Of a stretch of DNA of 63,652 nucleotides, positions 24,478 through 33,879 are shown in pieces (within the stretch, counting starts at the first letter, position 1; each line of letters begins with the position of its first letter). A program made the translations under genes and the position numbers. The notes beneath the pieces are model-generated. The model ran no database searches. It saw only the letters and a list, made by a program, of their open reading frames with translations, and was not told the origin of the DNA. The DNA comes from an uncultured Porphyromonadaceae bacterium. GTDB lineage: Bacteria > Bacteroidota > Bacteroidia > Bacteroidales > Muribaculaceae. The stretch is taken from positions 1 through 63,652 of the forward strand of contig UQUV01000015.1 in assembly GCA_900544305.1 (NCBI GenBank), given 5' to 3'.

Positions 24478-27396
24478 TCACTTTCTGATGACGCGATGGC
24501 GCTCCGTACCGTTTTCCGTGCGCACCATCACCACGTAAACGCCTGATGGAACCTGGCTCAAATCCATGTTCAGAGAAGTCTGTCCGTCGGCCTGAGCCGT
24601 CAACATTCTGCGACCGTCGACGCTGAACAATTCCACCGAAACAATCGGAGAAACAGCCGTTACCGTCACATTACCAACAATCGGATTCGGATAAACCGAT
24701 GAGTTTGCAGTCATGGAATCGACACCCGAAGGGTCAAGTACCACGAACGGCAAAGTCCGTCCGACAAAAGTTTTATCCGGATCTGCGTTATCTTTATAAC
24801 CGGAAATCTCCAATTCATATTCCTTTCCGATAGCAAACTGGCCGACAGCCAATTCAAACGGAATGTCCACAGTCGATTCTGTTGCAACATTCACATCAAT
24901 GGTACCGCTGACAAGCGGATTGTTGGAGTATCCCTTTTCATATACCTTGTATTCCAGATTGCCGGAAGCGGAAGTATAGGCCACATTCTCCAATTTAAGC
25001 GAAACCGACACGTTTGTATCCAAAAGCGGATCACCCACAAATGCCATGCTCGTCACCTTCAGATAATTGTTCGGATCGTAGACATATACCCAACTGCCAT
25101 ATTTCTGTACGTAAATCCTTGACGTATTCTGGAAATGAATCCAATCGTAATTCATCCCCTCATACTGTTCTTTCGACATACCTTCGAAATAGTATGTTCC
25201 GTCGTCATAAGCGTCCATCGCGCAGAAACCGGCCACAACTTCAATCGTAGGTTGATACGTCATCGAATCGAACATAAAGGTTCCGTAATTACAAATTTTA
25301 TAAAAACTGCCGGATTCATCAAACAATGCGATACCAACATACGCCGTCATCGCTTCATCATTGTAATTTGTCAGATTGTGTATCATGATATTCTGCGACC
25401 ATCCGGAGTAAATCTTGCTTTCCCCCGTAGTAAGCCCTCCCTTACTGTCCGCCGTGTCATAATAACCGAATGCAAGCTGCTTGCGCGGAGCTTTTCCTTC
25501 CATCACCGTAAATCGGAAAGGTTCCAGATCCGTATCAATGGGCACTTCATTATTGGAACTGTCAACAAAGCATAACGTGCAGTAATAGCTTGTGCCCACT
25601 GTAAAATACTGTGCCAAAGAGAAAGCGAATGTCGTTTCAAAGTCGACGCCGTCATAAATCATCACATCATTGTCCATATACCCGATATATGCGTCATCTG
25701 AAGCTGAATAGATCTTCAATCTTAGAGCCCCAACGGCAGCAATATCTCCCACATTCTCAACCACACATTTTATGGTCATCGATTCGTCGGTGTAAACTTC
25801 CGAAGGACCTTCCATCGGCGCATTCATTTCCAGTTTCAGTTCGTCCGGAAGGACAGTTACCAAGTCTCCCGACACCTCGAAGGTGATAAACGAACGCGAC
25901 TGAAAGTCCACCCATTCTCCTTCATAACCGTTTTCACAACTTTGGAGCGAAAGCGTATAACGACCGTCTGCCAGCTGGCTGAAATCCGGACTATAATACC
26001 TAAGTCCAATTTCGGCAAACAAATAGCCTGCCTCCAAGCCAGCTATCTCCAAATAATTTCCACTCTCAGCCACAACATCACCTGCCTCATTTTTCACACA
26101 AGCCCGTACATTACCATAAAAATCACGGGAAGAGCTGTTCCACAAACCATAGACAGTGAAATCCATCGGTTCGTCCTTGCTGAACGATTCAACGTTGGCC
26201 ACTAATCCTGTAATTTGATTGGATTGAGAAGTAGTATAACTGAACACAACCTGTCCGACAGGAGCCACATCTCCGTCACGATAGGGCTGCAACGTAGTAG
26301 CCGACTGGCGCATGAAATAGCCACCGTCTGACCCGCCAATACCCTGCTCGTTCGGATTCATGTAGTTCACATTGAAATAACCGTTCGACATGCCGCCCCA
26401 ACCCCAATTCACATGGAAATAGCCGTCGGAATTGCATCCGTCTACAACAAAGGCGTGACCTGTTCCACTGGCACTGCCGCCACTGAAATAAACCGGACGT
26501 GACTGCTGCAATTCTGTCACCAGCAAATCAACAAATTCAGAAGACGACATCGACAAACGAGGATGATTTTCCACCTGATAGCGGAAATGGTCGTGCATCG
26601 CACGCTGTACCATTGCATCATTGGCACCACTGCCGCCCGGAGCATACTTCATTTCCAAAGCCACACCCAAATCCGCCATCAGTTGGGCAACGGCCTCACC
26701 TTCTTCCTGTGTCCATTCATTTACAATGTTCCAATTTTCGTCATAATAGGAAGTGTAAGTGTCGCGCATCGTGTCCCACTCGTAAGTTTTGGTAAAGTCG
26801 GCGCTCAACACCCCATAACTGGAATTGTAGGAATAACTGCCCACACCGTTGACGGGCCATTCCCAATATTTCATAATCTGAGCCAACGCCGTAGCCACAC
26901 ATCCCGTAGGACAACGCTCTTGAGCATCGCTGTCATAAGGACACATGTCATTGTAAGGCATACTCTGATTCCACATAATCTGGCCCAACAGCGGCTGAAT
27001 TACAGGAAGCGACGGCATCAGATTGTTTTTTAACGGTTTGGCCTCCGAACGACGCACGGCTTTCACATACTCGGCATAAGCATCCAGCCACGACGAAAGG
27101 TTATCGGGAAGGTTTTCCATGTCGAGCGTCCCGCTGTCGGAATAGCCGACCAGTTCCGTCAGGCTGTCGTCACCCGAGACAATGACAAATCCCTGGTTCT
27201 TGGCAGCATTAAACACATAATACTCGGCATCGGAAGAAAACGATGCCACCCCGGAAGCCTTTTGCTTCCACAGCGTTGTCGCCAATGATTGATTGTACTT
27301 TTGGGCAATCCGATAAGCCTCCGACTCTGACAACTGTGCAGCATGCAGACTCCAACCTGTAATCAAAAGCGTCCCTAATAGAAAAAATCGTTTCAT
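24478..27396 (-). CDS. C10 family cysteine protease with T9SS sorting domain
   Basis: The 972-residue precursor is a streptopain/interpain-type protease. In order it has a signal peptide (ending LHAAQ, about 19), a prodomain to about 135 (YYVFNAAKNQGFVIVSGDD), the C10 catalytic domain (about 135-400), several beta-sandwich segments, and from about 890 a T9SS type A sorting domain (SVYPNPIVGN, then SVELFSVDGRRML, VPSGVYVVMV, HRVIRK). The catalytic pair is C166 in RCPTGCVATA and H314 in GTGHAFVVDG. The frame is open to 27498, but the ATG at 27396 starts the signal peptide and follows the promoter. It should be secreted by the T9SS encoded at 11-18 kb and attached to the surface or released. Confidence 0.92.
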   Translation of the reverse strand: MKRFFLLGTLLITGWSLHAAQLSESEAYRIAQKYNQSLATTLWKQKASGVASFSSDAEYYVFNAAKNQGFVIVSGDDSLTELVGYSDSGTLDMENLPDNLSSWLDAYAEYVKAVRRSEAKPLKNNLMPSLPVIQPLLGQIMWNQSMPYNDMCPYDSDAQERCPTGCVATALAQIMKYWEWPVNGVGSYSYNSSYGVLSADFTKTYEWDTMRDTYTSYYDENWNIVNEWTQEEGEAVAQLMADLGVALEMKYAPGGSGANDAMVQRAMHDHFRYQVENHPRLSMSSSEFVDLLVTELQQSRPVYFSGGSASGTGHAFVVDGCNSDGYFHVNWGWGGMSNGYFNVNYMNPNEQGIGGSDGGYFMRQSATTLQPYRDGDVAPVGQVVFSYTTSQSNQITGLVANVESFSKDEPMDFTVYGLWNSSSRDFYGNVRACVKNEAGDVVAESGNYLEIAGLEAGYLFAEIGLRYYSPDFSQLADGRYTLSLQSCENGYEGEWVDFQSRSFITFEVSGDLVTVLPDELKLEMNAPMEGPSEVYTDESMTIKCVVENVGDIAAVGALRLKIYSASDDAYIGYMDNDVMIYDGVDFETTFAFSLAQYFTVGTSYYCTLCFVDSSNNEVPIDTDLEPFRFTVMEGKAPRKQLAFGYYDTADSKGGLTTGESKIYSGWSQNIMIHNLTNYNDEAMTAYVGIALFDESGSFYKICNYGTFMFDSMTYQPTIEVVAGFCAMDAYDDGTYYFEGMSKEQYEGMNYDWIHFQNTSRIYVQKYGSWVYVYDPNNYLKVTSMAFVGDPLLDTNVSVSLKLENVAYTSASGNLEYKVYEKGYSNNPLVSGTIDVNVATESTVDIPFELAVGQFAIGKEYELEISGYKDNADPDKTFVGRTLPFVVLDPSGVDSMTANSSVYPNPIVGNVTVTAVSPIVSVELFSVDGRRMLTAQADGQTSLNMDLSQVPSGVYVVMVRTENGTERHRVIRK

Positions 27397-27425
27397 AATT
27401 TTTATTTTTGTGTTTCCATTAATCG

Positions 27426-27455
27426 CAAATTTAATAAATTTCAACGATTTACAAA
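27426..27455 (-). promoter_or_regulatory. promoter of the first C10 protease
   Basis: On the minus strand TAAATTTG (27433-27426) is preceded 18 bp upstream by TTTG (27455-27452). The ATG at 27396 lies 29 bp downstream, which supports that start over the longer frame. Confidence 0.6.
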
Positions 27456-27465
27456 ATATCTGACA

Positions 27466-27505
27466 AACAAAAAACCGGACAGTGTCGTAAAATGACACTA
27501 TCCGG
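27466..27505 (-). terminator. terminator after the second C10 protease
   Basis: A 12-bp stem with one wobble pair joins 27475-27480 and 27481-27486 to 27494-27505. Reading on the minus strand a T-run (complement of the As at 27466-27474) follows. It ends the transcript of the gene at 27531-29651. Confidence 0.8.
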
Positions 27506-27530
27506 CATTATCCTATTGCCAAACAGAAGT

Positions 27531-29651
27531 TCAGCGAACCAAAACTTTCCAGACTTTTCCGGCAACCTTCACGAAATAAACTCCCGAAGCGTCCATTGGT
27601 ATTTCACGGTCGGCCGTCGTGCAAATGCAAACACCCGACAAGTCGTACACGGCTGCCTCTTCGGCCGTACCGTCAATGTGAATCACATTGCCGCGCACCG
27701 AAACAAATACATTATCGCCACCGACAGAAGCCACACCCGACGGGTCGACAACCTCTACATAAGCCACAGTTTCGCCTCCGGTGAAATCCAATTCCACATT
27801 GTTGGAAGCCGTGAAATTCTCCACCTCCACACGATAACGGCCGGCTGTCATCGAATTAAGCAAACGTAAGCTGGCACTCACAACCTGTTCAGAGTTTTTG
27901 CCTACCAAAACATCTACCGACGACTTGAATACCTTTTTATTAGTGTCATCATTGTATACTAAAAGTGACATTTCACCAATAAAATCATACCCAGAGTCAT
28001 TTTTCAAAGTTACTTGGAAATCAGCAGTACCACCCACATCCACTTGTTCAGTCAATGTTTCAAATTTCTCACAGCTGATGACAGCCGTAGGAGTAACAGG
28101 TTCAACCACCTTGATCTCATTTCCCGAAACGGAAATGTTGATACCATCAGCAGCAACACGCACCCAATTATCATAGTCCTGTTGGCGTGAAACCAAACGT
28201 ATCACATAGTTTCCGTCAGCTAATGTAACCAACTCTTCATTTGCCACTAACTCTTCTGGATAATTAATAATATCAAATCCTCCAATAATTGCCTTATTTG
28301 ACGATGTTACAGCAATCTGTTCACCACTTTCATTATAAATACCCAAAGCTAATTCACCTCTATAATCCAATTTAACCATATTAGAGATACCAAAATATTC
28401 CACTCGAAAATTTTCCCCCTTAGAAATGGAATCCTGCAAAACTTTCTCATAAAAGTTCACGCTACCTTCCCATGTAGAAGAATCAAGGAGACGCAAAACA
28501 AACTGACCATGGGATCCTTTACCTGTTATATCAGGATAAGCTACAATAATACTCTGCATCGAATTAAAGCCACCACTACCGCCCCCAGTTCCCAAATCTG
28601 CAGGATTCATATAGCTGACATTGAAATATCCATCGGAAAGACCACCCCATCCCCAATTGACATGGAGATAATCATTGGAATCGTAACCATCGACAATAAA
28701 GGAATGCCCTCCAAGCGACCCCTGACCATTGAAAACGAGCGGATGTTGATTGTCAAGTTCCTCCTTAATGCGGGAAAGGAACTCTTCTTCGGTATAACCG
28801 TCACGGGTAATCAGATCGGCATGATAACCAAAATAATCGCACAAGGCCAACGGCATATCCGTATCATACGCACCACTTGCATCAGGGCCATAGCCCATTT
28901 CAAGAGCAACGCCGCAGTCGTACATCAGTTTGGCTACGGCATTAGCTTCCGTGTCATTCCATTCATTAATGATATTGTTGTCTGAATCATAATAGCTTTC
29001 ATAACGGTCCTTCATGTTGGCCCAATCGTAAACCGATTTGGAAAAATCGACCGAAAGGACGCCATAGCTGGAATAATAACTTTTTGTGCCTTTGCCCTGT
29101 TCCGGCCATTCATGATAATTTATCAACTGTGCCATGGAAGTGGCAGCACATCCGGTAGGACAAGTCACTTTGTAGTTCGAATCATAGGGACAAAGCAAAT
29201 TATACGGTTCACTCTGATTCCACCGTGTAGTCACCAACGGTCCTACCACAAGTGTTCCATTGTTTACAATAGTTCGCATCGGTTTTGAACTCCCGTCACG
29301 CACACTGCGGACAAATGCAGCATAACCGTCCAACCAGGCACGAAGATTCTCCGGAGCATTTTCCGAACGGAACTCGCCCTCATTTGAGTAACCCACCAAC
29401 TCTGTCAACTCGTCGTCACCCGAAATAATGACGAACCCTTTTTTACCATCAGTATTAAAAACATAATATTCAGGACTTTCTGCCGACATTTGCAAGCCTT
29501 TCATTTTAGCAGGACCAAGGTTCTGTCCGACATTCACCGCTTCTCCCAAATATTTCTCAGCTATCGATGCAGCTTGCGAAACACTGATCTGCTCAGCAGA
29601 AACGCTGCCACATACTGACAATAAAACGAAAGAAAATAATAACTTTTTCAT
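27531..29651 (-). CDS. C10 family cysteine protease with T9SS-like C-terminal domain
   Basis: The 706-residue precursor has a signal peptide (ending SVSAE, about 19), a prodomain (YYVFNTDGKKGFVIISGDD) and a C10 catalytic domain with C168 in TCPTGCAATS and H316 in LGGHSFIVDG. A beta-rich part follows. The last ~70 residues (AAVYDLSGVCICTT, PMDASGVYFVKVAGKVWKVLVR) have the closing strands of a T9SS sorting domain, but lack the YPNP motif seen in the neighbour. It is a paralogue of the protease at 24478 with a shorter middle part; each of the two has its own terminator. Surface or secreted proteolysis is the likely role. Confidence 0.9.
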   Translation of the reverse strand: MKKLLFSFVLLSVCGSVSAEQISVSQAASIAEKYLGEAVNVGQNLGPAKMKGLQMSAESPEYYVFNTDGKKGFVIISGDDELTELVGYSNEGEFRSENAPENLRAWLDGYAAFVRSVRDGSSKPMRTIVNNGTLVVGPLVTTRWNQSEPYNLLCPYDSNYKVTCPTGCAATSMAQLINYHEWPEQGKGTKSYYSSYGVLSVDFSKSVYDWANMKDRYESYYDSDNNIINEWNDTEANAVAKLMYDCGVALEMGYGPDASGAYDTDMPLALCDYFGYHADLITRDGYTEEEFLSRIKEELDNQHPLVFNGQGSLGGHSFIVDGYDSNDYLHVNWGWGGLSDGYFNVSYMNPADLGTGGGSGGFNSMQSIIVAYPDITGKGSHGQFVLRLLDSSTWEGSVNFYEKVLQDSISKGENFRVEYFGISNMVKLDYRGELALGIYNESGEQIAVTSSNKAIIGGFDIINYPEELVANEELVTLADGNYVIRLVSRQQDYDNWVRVAADGINISVSGNEIKVVEPVTPTAVISCEKFETLTEQVDVGGTADFQVTLKNDSGYDFIGEMSLLVYNDDTNKKVFKSSVDVLVGKNSEQVVSASLRLLNSMTAGRYRVEVENFTASNNVELDFTGGETVAYVEVVDPSGVASVGGDNVFVSVRGNVIHIDGTAEEAAVYDLSGVCICTTADREIPMDASGVYFVKVAGKVWKVLVR

Positions 29652-29690
29652 CTCAATTATAAGCAGAATATGATTTCAATTTACAAAACA

Positions 29691-29724
29691 CAAAGATATT
29701 AAAATAATCTGCTCATTTGTGCAA
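29691..29724 (-). promoter_or_regulatory. possible promoter of the second C10 protease
   Basis: On the minus strand TATCTTTG (29698-29691) fits TAnnTTTG, but the nearest TTG (29724-29722) is 23 bp away, longer than usual. It lies 40 bp upstream of the ATG at 29651. Confidence 0.4.
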
Positions 29725-29783
29725 AAGTTGAGAATCTTTCTACAAACAGCTCAAAAAAAGCCGCGAAATTTCTGTTTTTATAG

Positions 29784-29820
29784 AAAAAAAGCAGGATATG
29801 CCATCCGACATACCCTGCCT
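29784..29820 (-). terminator. second hairpin downstream of the ferredoxin gene
   Basis: GCAGG and TATG (29791-29800) pair with CATA and CCTGC (29809-29819), with single mismatches. An A-run at 29784-29790 gives a U-tract on the minus strand. Confidence 0.6.
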
Positions 29821-29836
29821 TGATCGTATATTTACA

Positions 29837-29875
29837 ACAAAAAAAACGGAATCCAAATTCATGGTTCCCGTTTTT
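29837..29875 (-). terminator. terminator of the ferredoxin gene
   Basis: An A-run with ACGG (about 29839-29850) pairs imperfectly with CCCGTTTTT (29867-29875). It lies 26 bp after the ferredoxin stop and has a strong U-tract on the minus strand. With 29784-29820 it forms a double terminator. Confidence 0.6.
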
Positions 29876-29900
29876 ATTCTTTATCTACACTCACCGAAGA

Positions 29901-30068
29901 TTAAGCTTCGTGGATAGCTTCGCTCGGGCAGTTTTCTGCGCAAGTTCCGCAGCTGATGCAAGTGTCAGCATCGATTTTGTAGATATCGCCTTCAGAGATA
30001 GCTTCAACTGGGCACAACGGTGCGCAAGTTCCGCAAGCTACACAAGAATCATTGATTACGTAAGCCAT
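29901..30068 (-). CDS. 2x[4Fe-4S] ferredoxin
   Basis: This short gene encodes a 55-residue bacterial-type ferredoxin starting MAYVINDSCVACG. It has two cluster motifs, CVACGTCAPLCP (9-20) and CISCGTCAENCP (37-48), each with the CxxCxxCxxxCP pattern that binds one [4Fe-4S] cluster. It is a low-potential electron carrier of the cytoplasm, as used by pyruvate:ferredoxin oxidoreductase and hydrogenases in anaerobes. It is monocistronic, with a good promoter (30109-30137) and two terminator hairpins, which suggests strong expression. Confidence 0.95.
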   Translation of the reverse strand: MAYVINDSCVACGTCAPLCPVEAISEGDIYKIDADTCISCGTCAENCPSEAIHEA

Positions 30069-30108
30069 TTTATAAGAATTTAATTAGTTTGTTATGCAAT
30101 TTGTTTCG

Positions 30109-30137
30109 CAAAGATAATACTTTTTCTGTTCCACCAA
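30109..30137 (-). promoter_or_regulatory. promoter of the ferredoxin gene
   Basis: On the minus strand TATCTTTG (30116-30109) is preceded by TTG (30137-30135) with 18 bp between. The ATG at 30068 is 40 bp downstream. Confidence 0.65.
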
Positions 30138-30302
30138 CCTTTCGGCATTATTCAGCAACCAGCACAAAGAGATATGCAGCTAATAATCAACATTATACAA
30201 TTTCTTATTTGGACAAAATACAATTAACCAAGGATTCAAGGGAACAAACTGAAAAAATACGACTAATTTTCCGTAATTTTGCACAGCTAATTTTTAACGG
30301 AC

Positions 30303-31043
30303 ATGCAACCTTTATTCAGCATCATAACCATCACTTTCAATGCCGCCAATGAACTGCCGGCTACGCTTGCCAGTGTCAAAGCCCAGACATTCACCGATTA
30401 CGAACATCTTATCGTCGACGGCAAGTCGAAAGACAATACCGTGGAGCTGGCTCGCAACAGCGGAATCGCCAACATGCGCATTACGTCGGAACCCGACCGC
30501 GGACTCTATGATGCCATGAACAAGGGTATCCGTCAAGCCACAGGAAAATACCTCATTTTCCTCAACGCCGGCGATGCGTTCCACGCACCGGAAACACTGA
30601 AGCAGATTGCTGAAACAATAACCACCAACCATTACCCCGACATCGTCTACGGACAGACACAGCTCGTCGATGCTGAACGACAGTTTGTGGGCATGCGCCA
30701 CCTTACCGCACCCGAATACCTCACGTTCGACTGCTTCAAACACGGAATGCTCGTCTGTCACCAGGCATTTATCGCAAAACGGGAACTGGCAGAAATGTAT
30801 GACCTCAAATATCGTTTCTCCGCCGACTATGAATGGTGTCTGCGCTGCCTGAAGAAAATGAAGACAAGCGCCTACACCGGCACTACTATTATCGATTACC
30901 TGATAGCCGGCATCACCGACAAAAATCACAAAGCCTCCCTCAAGGAACGCTACCACATCATGTGCGACTACTACGGCACCCTGCCAACCATCATCCGCCA
31001 CATCGGCTTTTTTGTCCGCAATTTGAAAAGAAAATTCAGCTAA
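30303..31043 (+). CDS. glycosyltransferase family 2
   Basis: The 246-residue enzyme has the GT2 GT-A fold: FSIITITFNAANELPATLASVKAQTF (strand 1 and nucleotide-sugar loop), LIVDGKSKDNT, and SEPDRGLYDAMNKGIRQATGKYLIFLNAGD, where the last part holds the metal-site region. FSADYEWCLRCLKK supplies the likely catalytic acid region. It should transfer a sugar to a lipid or glycan acceptor; neither can be named. The gene stands alone on the plus strand. A TAATTTTG box at 30274-30281 is a possible promoter without a clear TTG. It ends directly against the convergent gene at 31044, with no terminator between them. Confidence 0.88.
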   Translation: MQPLFSIITITFNAANELPATLASVKAQTFTDYEHLIVDGKSKDNTVELARNSGIANMRITSEPDRGLYDAMNKGIRQATGKYLIFLNAGDAFHAPETLKQIAETITTNHYPDIVYGQTQLVDAERQFVGMRHLTAPEYLTFDCFKHGMLVCHQAFIAKRELAEMYDLKYRFSADYEWCLRCLKKMKTSAYTGTTIIDYLIAGITDKNHKASLKERYHIMCDYYGTLPTIIRHIGFFVRNLKRKFS

Positions 31044-32546
31044 TCAAATCGTAAATCCAACGGACAGATTTACGCCGTGGCCGGTAAATCCGCGGAAAGT
31101 TGACATCAGCGAGTAGCCCACCCGCCAATATACGGAAGCGGGCATACGTTTCAACAGCGTATTGTGCTGGAATTGCAGTTGCAGTGTATTCAAGTCAGCG
31201 GAAAGATTCGCATAATTACACCGAAGCATTTCGTCAGAATACGGGAAATAATCAGGATTTTCCACCTTCCGGCTCGACGACAGACAATGAAGCCATCCTC
31301 CTTGAGCAGAAAACGAAAACAAGTGTCGCTCCATGCGATAGCGTAGACCTGCAGCCAGGCGCAAGTCAATCCTGTCGAAATCTTGTGAACGGAGCGGATA
31401 ATAGCTTTCTTCCTCTTGCTGATATCCGGCCGACGGCATTAGTTCCAGTGTCCATCCATATCCCGCAAACGGCTGAAACAAAACTGTCGCCATCACTTTC
31501 TTTTCCGTATATTTATAGGGTTTCGTCGAGGTTATTTCGTGCCAGTTCGTTGTTCCGTCGTCATATATCCTTTCGCTTCCGGAACGGTCGGCATACGAAG
31601 CGTTCAATTCAAGTTGCACACGGCTCAATTTCCAGGCAGCAACCGCTTCATATTTCATCTGGTCAACATCGTTTATCGGAGCATTGCTGAGTGAAGGCAG
31701 CTGTTTCTGCATTTTATAGTTCTCCACCTGTAGTCCGACATCAAACCCTGTATTCCCCAACCGTTTTAACGTAATACCGCCCCGATAGCTGCGACCCTTA
31801 TAGATGGATTCAGTCCGAGTTCCTGCAAATCGGGCATAATGCATGCCCAACCCAGTCATGTGGTAGACCGGCACACTGCCCAACGGGTCAAGAAAGGCTA
31901 TGGACTGGTTTTGCGTATAGCGTTCGGCAAAGACATGCACACCCAATGAATAACGGGCCGTTATCCTATAGCTACCGCCAACCGTCGCATTGATAAACAC
32001 GGAATTGTTTTTTGGCCGGGGATCTGTCTGGCGGTAATGGAGTGCCGAAGAATAGGCCATCTGTGCACCGACGGAAAAACGATTGAGTTGAATGCCGTAA
32101 CCGCCTTTGAAATAATAGGATTCATAATTGAGATTGCCTCCGAGAGTATCAGCCGTCACATAGGGAAAAATACGCTCATAGTCCGCATTTTCATTCCATT
32201 TCACATCGAGTTGGAGTCCGTTCCTGTAACGGGCTTCACCCCATGCGCAAGAGTGGTCGCCCAACCTGACATAAGACGATGCCTCAAACTCCGCAAATTG
32301 TTCTCCGGCACCCGTCTGCATCAGATATTGGTTGTCCGACCGTTTCCCTTCGCAGCCAACGGCGAGCGAAGAAAACGAACTGTCAAATCGCAACGGCTGA
32401 TGGGCCGGATTCTCAAAAACGAGTTCAGACAAGGCATGGCGGAATGACTGACGGTCAACGACAACATCCAGATGTGTTTCAGCCATCGACTGACCCGCTA
32501 CAGTCAAAGACAGGAATAAGCAAATAAGTCCACGCTGTTGTTTCAT
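31044..32546 (-). CDS. DUF6850 family outer-membrane beta-barrel protein
   Basis: The 500-residue product has a signal peptide (ending SMAE, about 22), then RQSFRHALSELVFENPAHQPLRFDSSFSSL, a start I associate with the DUF6850 family. Many amphipathic strands follow, and the last (GHGVNLSVGFTI) ends like an outer-membrane barrel. The family commonly stands beside DUF4876 lipoproteins and TonB receptors in Bacteroidota. That arrangement is found here, with the DUF4876 gene 69 bp upstream and a terminator-like hairpin between. It may form part of the same surface assembly; its ligand is unknown. Confidence 0.75.
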   Translation of the reverse strand: MKQQRGLICLFLSLTVAGQSMAETHLDVVVDRQSFRHALSELVFENPAHQPLRFDSSFSSLAVGCEGKRSDNQYLMQTGAGEQFAEFEASSYVRLGDHSCAWGEARYRNGLQLDVKWNENADYERIFPYVTADTLGGNLNYESYYFKGGYGIQLNRFSVGAQMAYSSALHYRQTDPRPKNNSVFINATVGGSYRITARYSLGVHVFAERYTQNQSIAFLDPLGSVPVYHMTGLGMHYARFAGTRTESIYKGRSYRGGITLKRLGNTGFDVGLQVENYKMQKQLPSLSNAPINDVDQMKYEAVAAWKLSRVQLELNASYADRSGSERIYDDGTTNWHEITSTKPYKYTEKKVMATVLFQPFAGYGWTLELMPSAGYQQEEESYYPLRSQDFDRIDLRLAAGLRYRMERHLFSFSAQGGWLHCLSSSRKVENPDYFPYSDEMLRCNYANLSADLNTLQLQFQHNTLLKRMPASVYWRVGYSLMSTFRGFTGHGVNLSVGFTI

Positions 32547-32560
32547 TCTATAGACAAATT

Positions 32561-32599
32561 AAAAAGCCTGACAGATCTTCATCAGGACATCTGTCAGGC
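32561..32599 (-). terminator. hairpin between the DUF4876 and DUF6850 genes
   Basis: An 11-bp perfect stem pairs 32566-32576 with 32589-32599. On the minus strand a T-run (complement of the As at 32561-32565) follows. It comes 16 bp after the DUF4876 stop and 14 bp before the DUF6850 start, so it could reduce read-through inside the operon. Confidence 0.7.
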
Positions 32600-32615
32600 C
32601 GATTAACAGTATTAT

Positions 32616-33854
32616 TTAAAAAACATGGTTCGGGTCGGCTTCCACCATATTTTCAAAATCGGCAGAAGAGTCGTTTGTATCCACCAGCTTGTGTGTTCCC
32701 GCATCCACTTTCCGGCGCACACATTTTCCGAAACGGTTTTCATCGAAGTCAATCGCACTTACCGAAGCATAGCCTTTGTCAAGCGACGGGTCTGTCACAA
32801 GCCATTGCGGACCGGTTGCAGGACTGAGGTTGACGGCATCGATTACCCAACTGTTAGGCAGCATATAGCCGCTTCCTTCCATTTCTGTCTGGAAATCTTC
32901 GAAAACAAACAACCATTTATAGTCGTAATAGTAGTCTGTCGCAAACTGCTCCGGAGTTATCTGGTTCACACCGTCATTAAGATAAGCCAAAGCATAGGCC
33001 TTGACACCTCTTGTATGCGGCTGCCAAAGTGTAGCCGACTCCTTCATTACCGGTATAAGGTTGGTCACTTCAGGATTGTCGGAATCCGTAAAATCCGGAT
33101 TGCTCGACTCTGCCCACCACTCAAAGTCTGCCTGTGTAAGGTCGAACGAATTCGGATTAATTTCTTTGTGATTGATAGCGTTGTCGCAGATAAGAAGCGA
33201 TTCGCCCGGTTTGACAGGATACTGTGTTCCGTCGCCGGGAATCATAAAGCCGGTAGCCACTGTCATGGCCTGGTTCATAATGTCGGGCGTATAGTTTTCC
33301 TTCATGTCAGTCTGAAAGTCCGATTCAAACAGGCAAAGTCCGTCGGCATAAAGCGTCTCGTCACTGTTATTGACAATGCGGAAATAGCTGTCTCCCATAT
33401 ATGTTTGACCTTCCGGAGTACGGGTTCCCGAAAGGAAGATTTCTGCAAAAACAAATCCGTCCTTCACCGTATGGAAATAGGTTTCAAGCGAAATGCTCAC
33501 AGCTCCCACTGCCTTCACACTTTCCTTGCTACCACGGATAACCGAAGTCACTTCCTTTCCGTTCAGCATATATTTGATATTTCCTTCCAGTTCAATATTG
33601 TAAAGCCCTTCTTCTATCTGAATCGTGACAGGAGCTGAGACTGTTTCGAACTTATATTCCTTCGACTGACCGGTCGAAAGGTTTTTCATCGTAATTGTCA
33701 CGTTGGTAATTTCCGTTGCAGTCACGTTGGTTGGGACTGTATAGGAAACTGTCATATCCGACATTTTCACCAATTCTCCCTTTTCTTCACTACAGGAAGT
33801 AACGACTGCCAACGAAATCGCCAACAGCCCGGCATACAAAATTTTCTTTTTCAT
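32616..33854 (-). CDS. DUF4876 domain-containing lipoprotein
   Basis: The 412-residue protein has a lipoprotein signal (VVTSC, Cys21). An N-terminal beta-sandwich (about 30-125, VTITMKNLSTGQSKEYKF, LYNIELEGN) is followed by the DUF4876 region with FAEIFLSGTRTPEGQTYMGDSYFRIVNNSDETLYADGLCL, and VKPGESLLICDNAINHKEINP. The latter resembles lamin-tail-like surface domains. It is probably on the outer membrane next to the TonB receptor, whose gene ends 25 bp upstream, and may be an accessory binding protein in place of the SusD seen in glycan systems. The ligand is unknown. Confidence 0.75.
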   Translation of the reverse strand: MKKKILYAGLLAISLAVVTSCSEEKGELVKMSDMTVSYTVPTNVTATEITNVTITMKNLSTGQSKEYKFETVSAPVTIQIEEGLYNIELEGNIKYMLNGKEVTSVIRGSKESVKAVGAVSISLETYFHTVKDGFVFAEIFLSGTRTPEGQTYMGDSYFRIVNNSDETLYADGLCLFESDFQTDMKENYTPDIMNQAMTVATGFMIPGDGTQYPVKPGESLLICDNAINHKEINPNSFDLTQADFEWWAESSNPDFTDSDNPEVTNLIPVMKESATLWQPHTRGVKAYALAYLNDGVNQITPEQFATDYYYDYKWLFVFEDFQTEMEGSGYMLPNSWVIDAVNLSPATGPQWLVTDPSLDKGYASVSAIDFDENRFGKCVRRKVDAGTHKLVDTNDSSADFENMVEADPNHVF

Positions 33855-33879
33855 ACAAAGTTAATTTAATGGTTTATAT

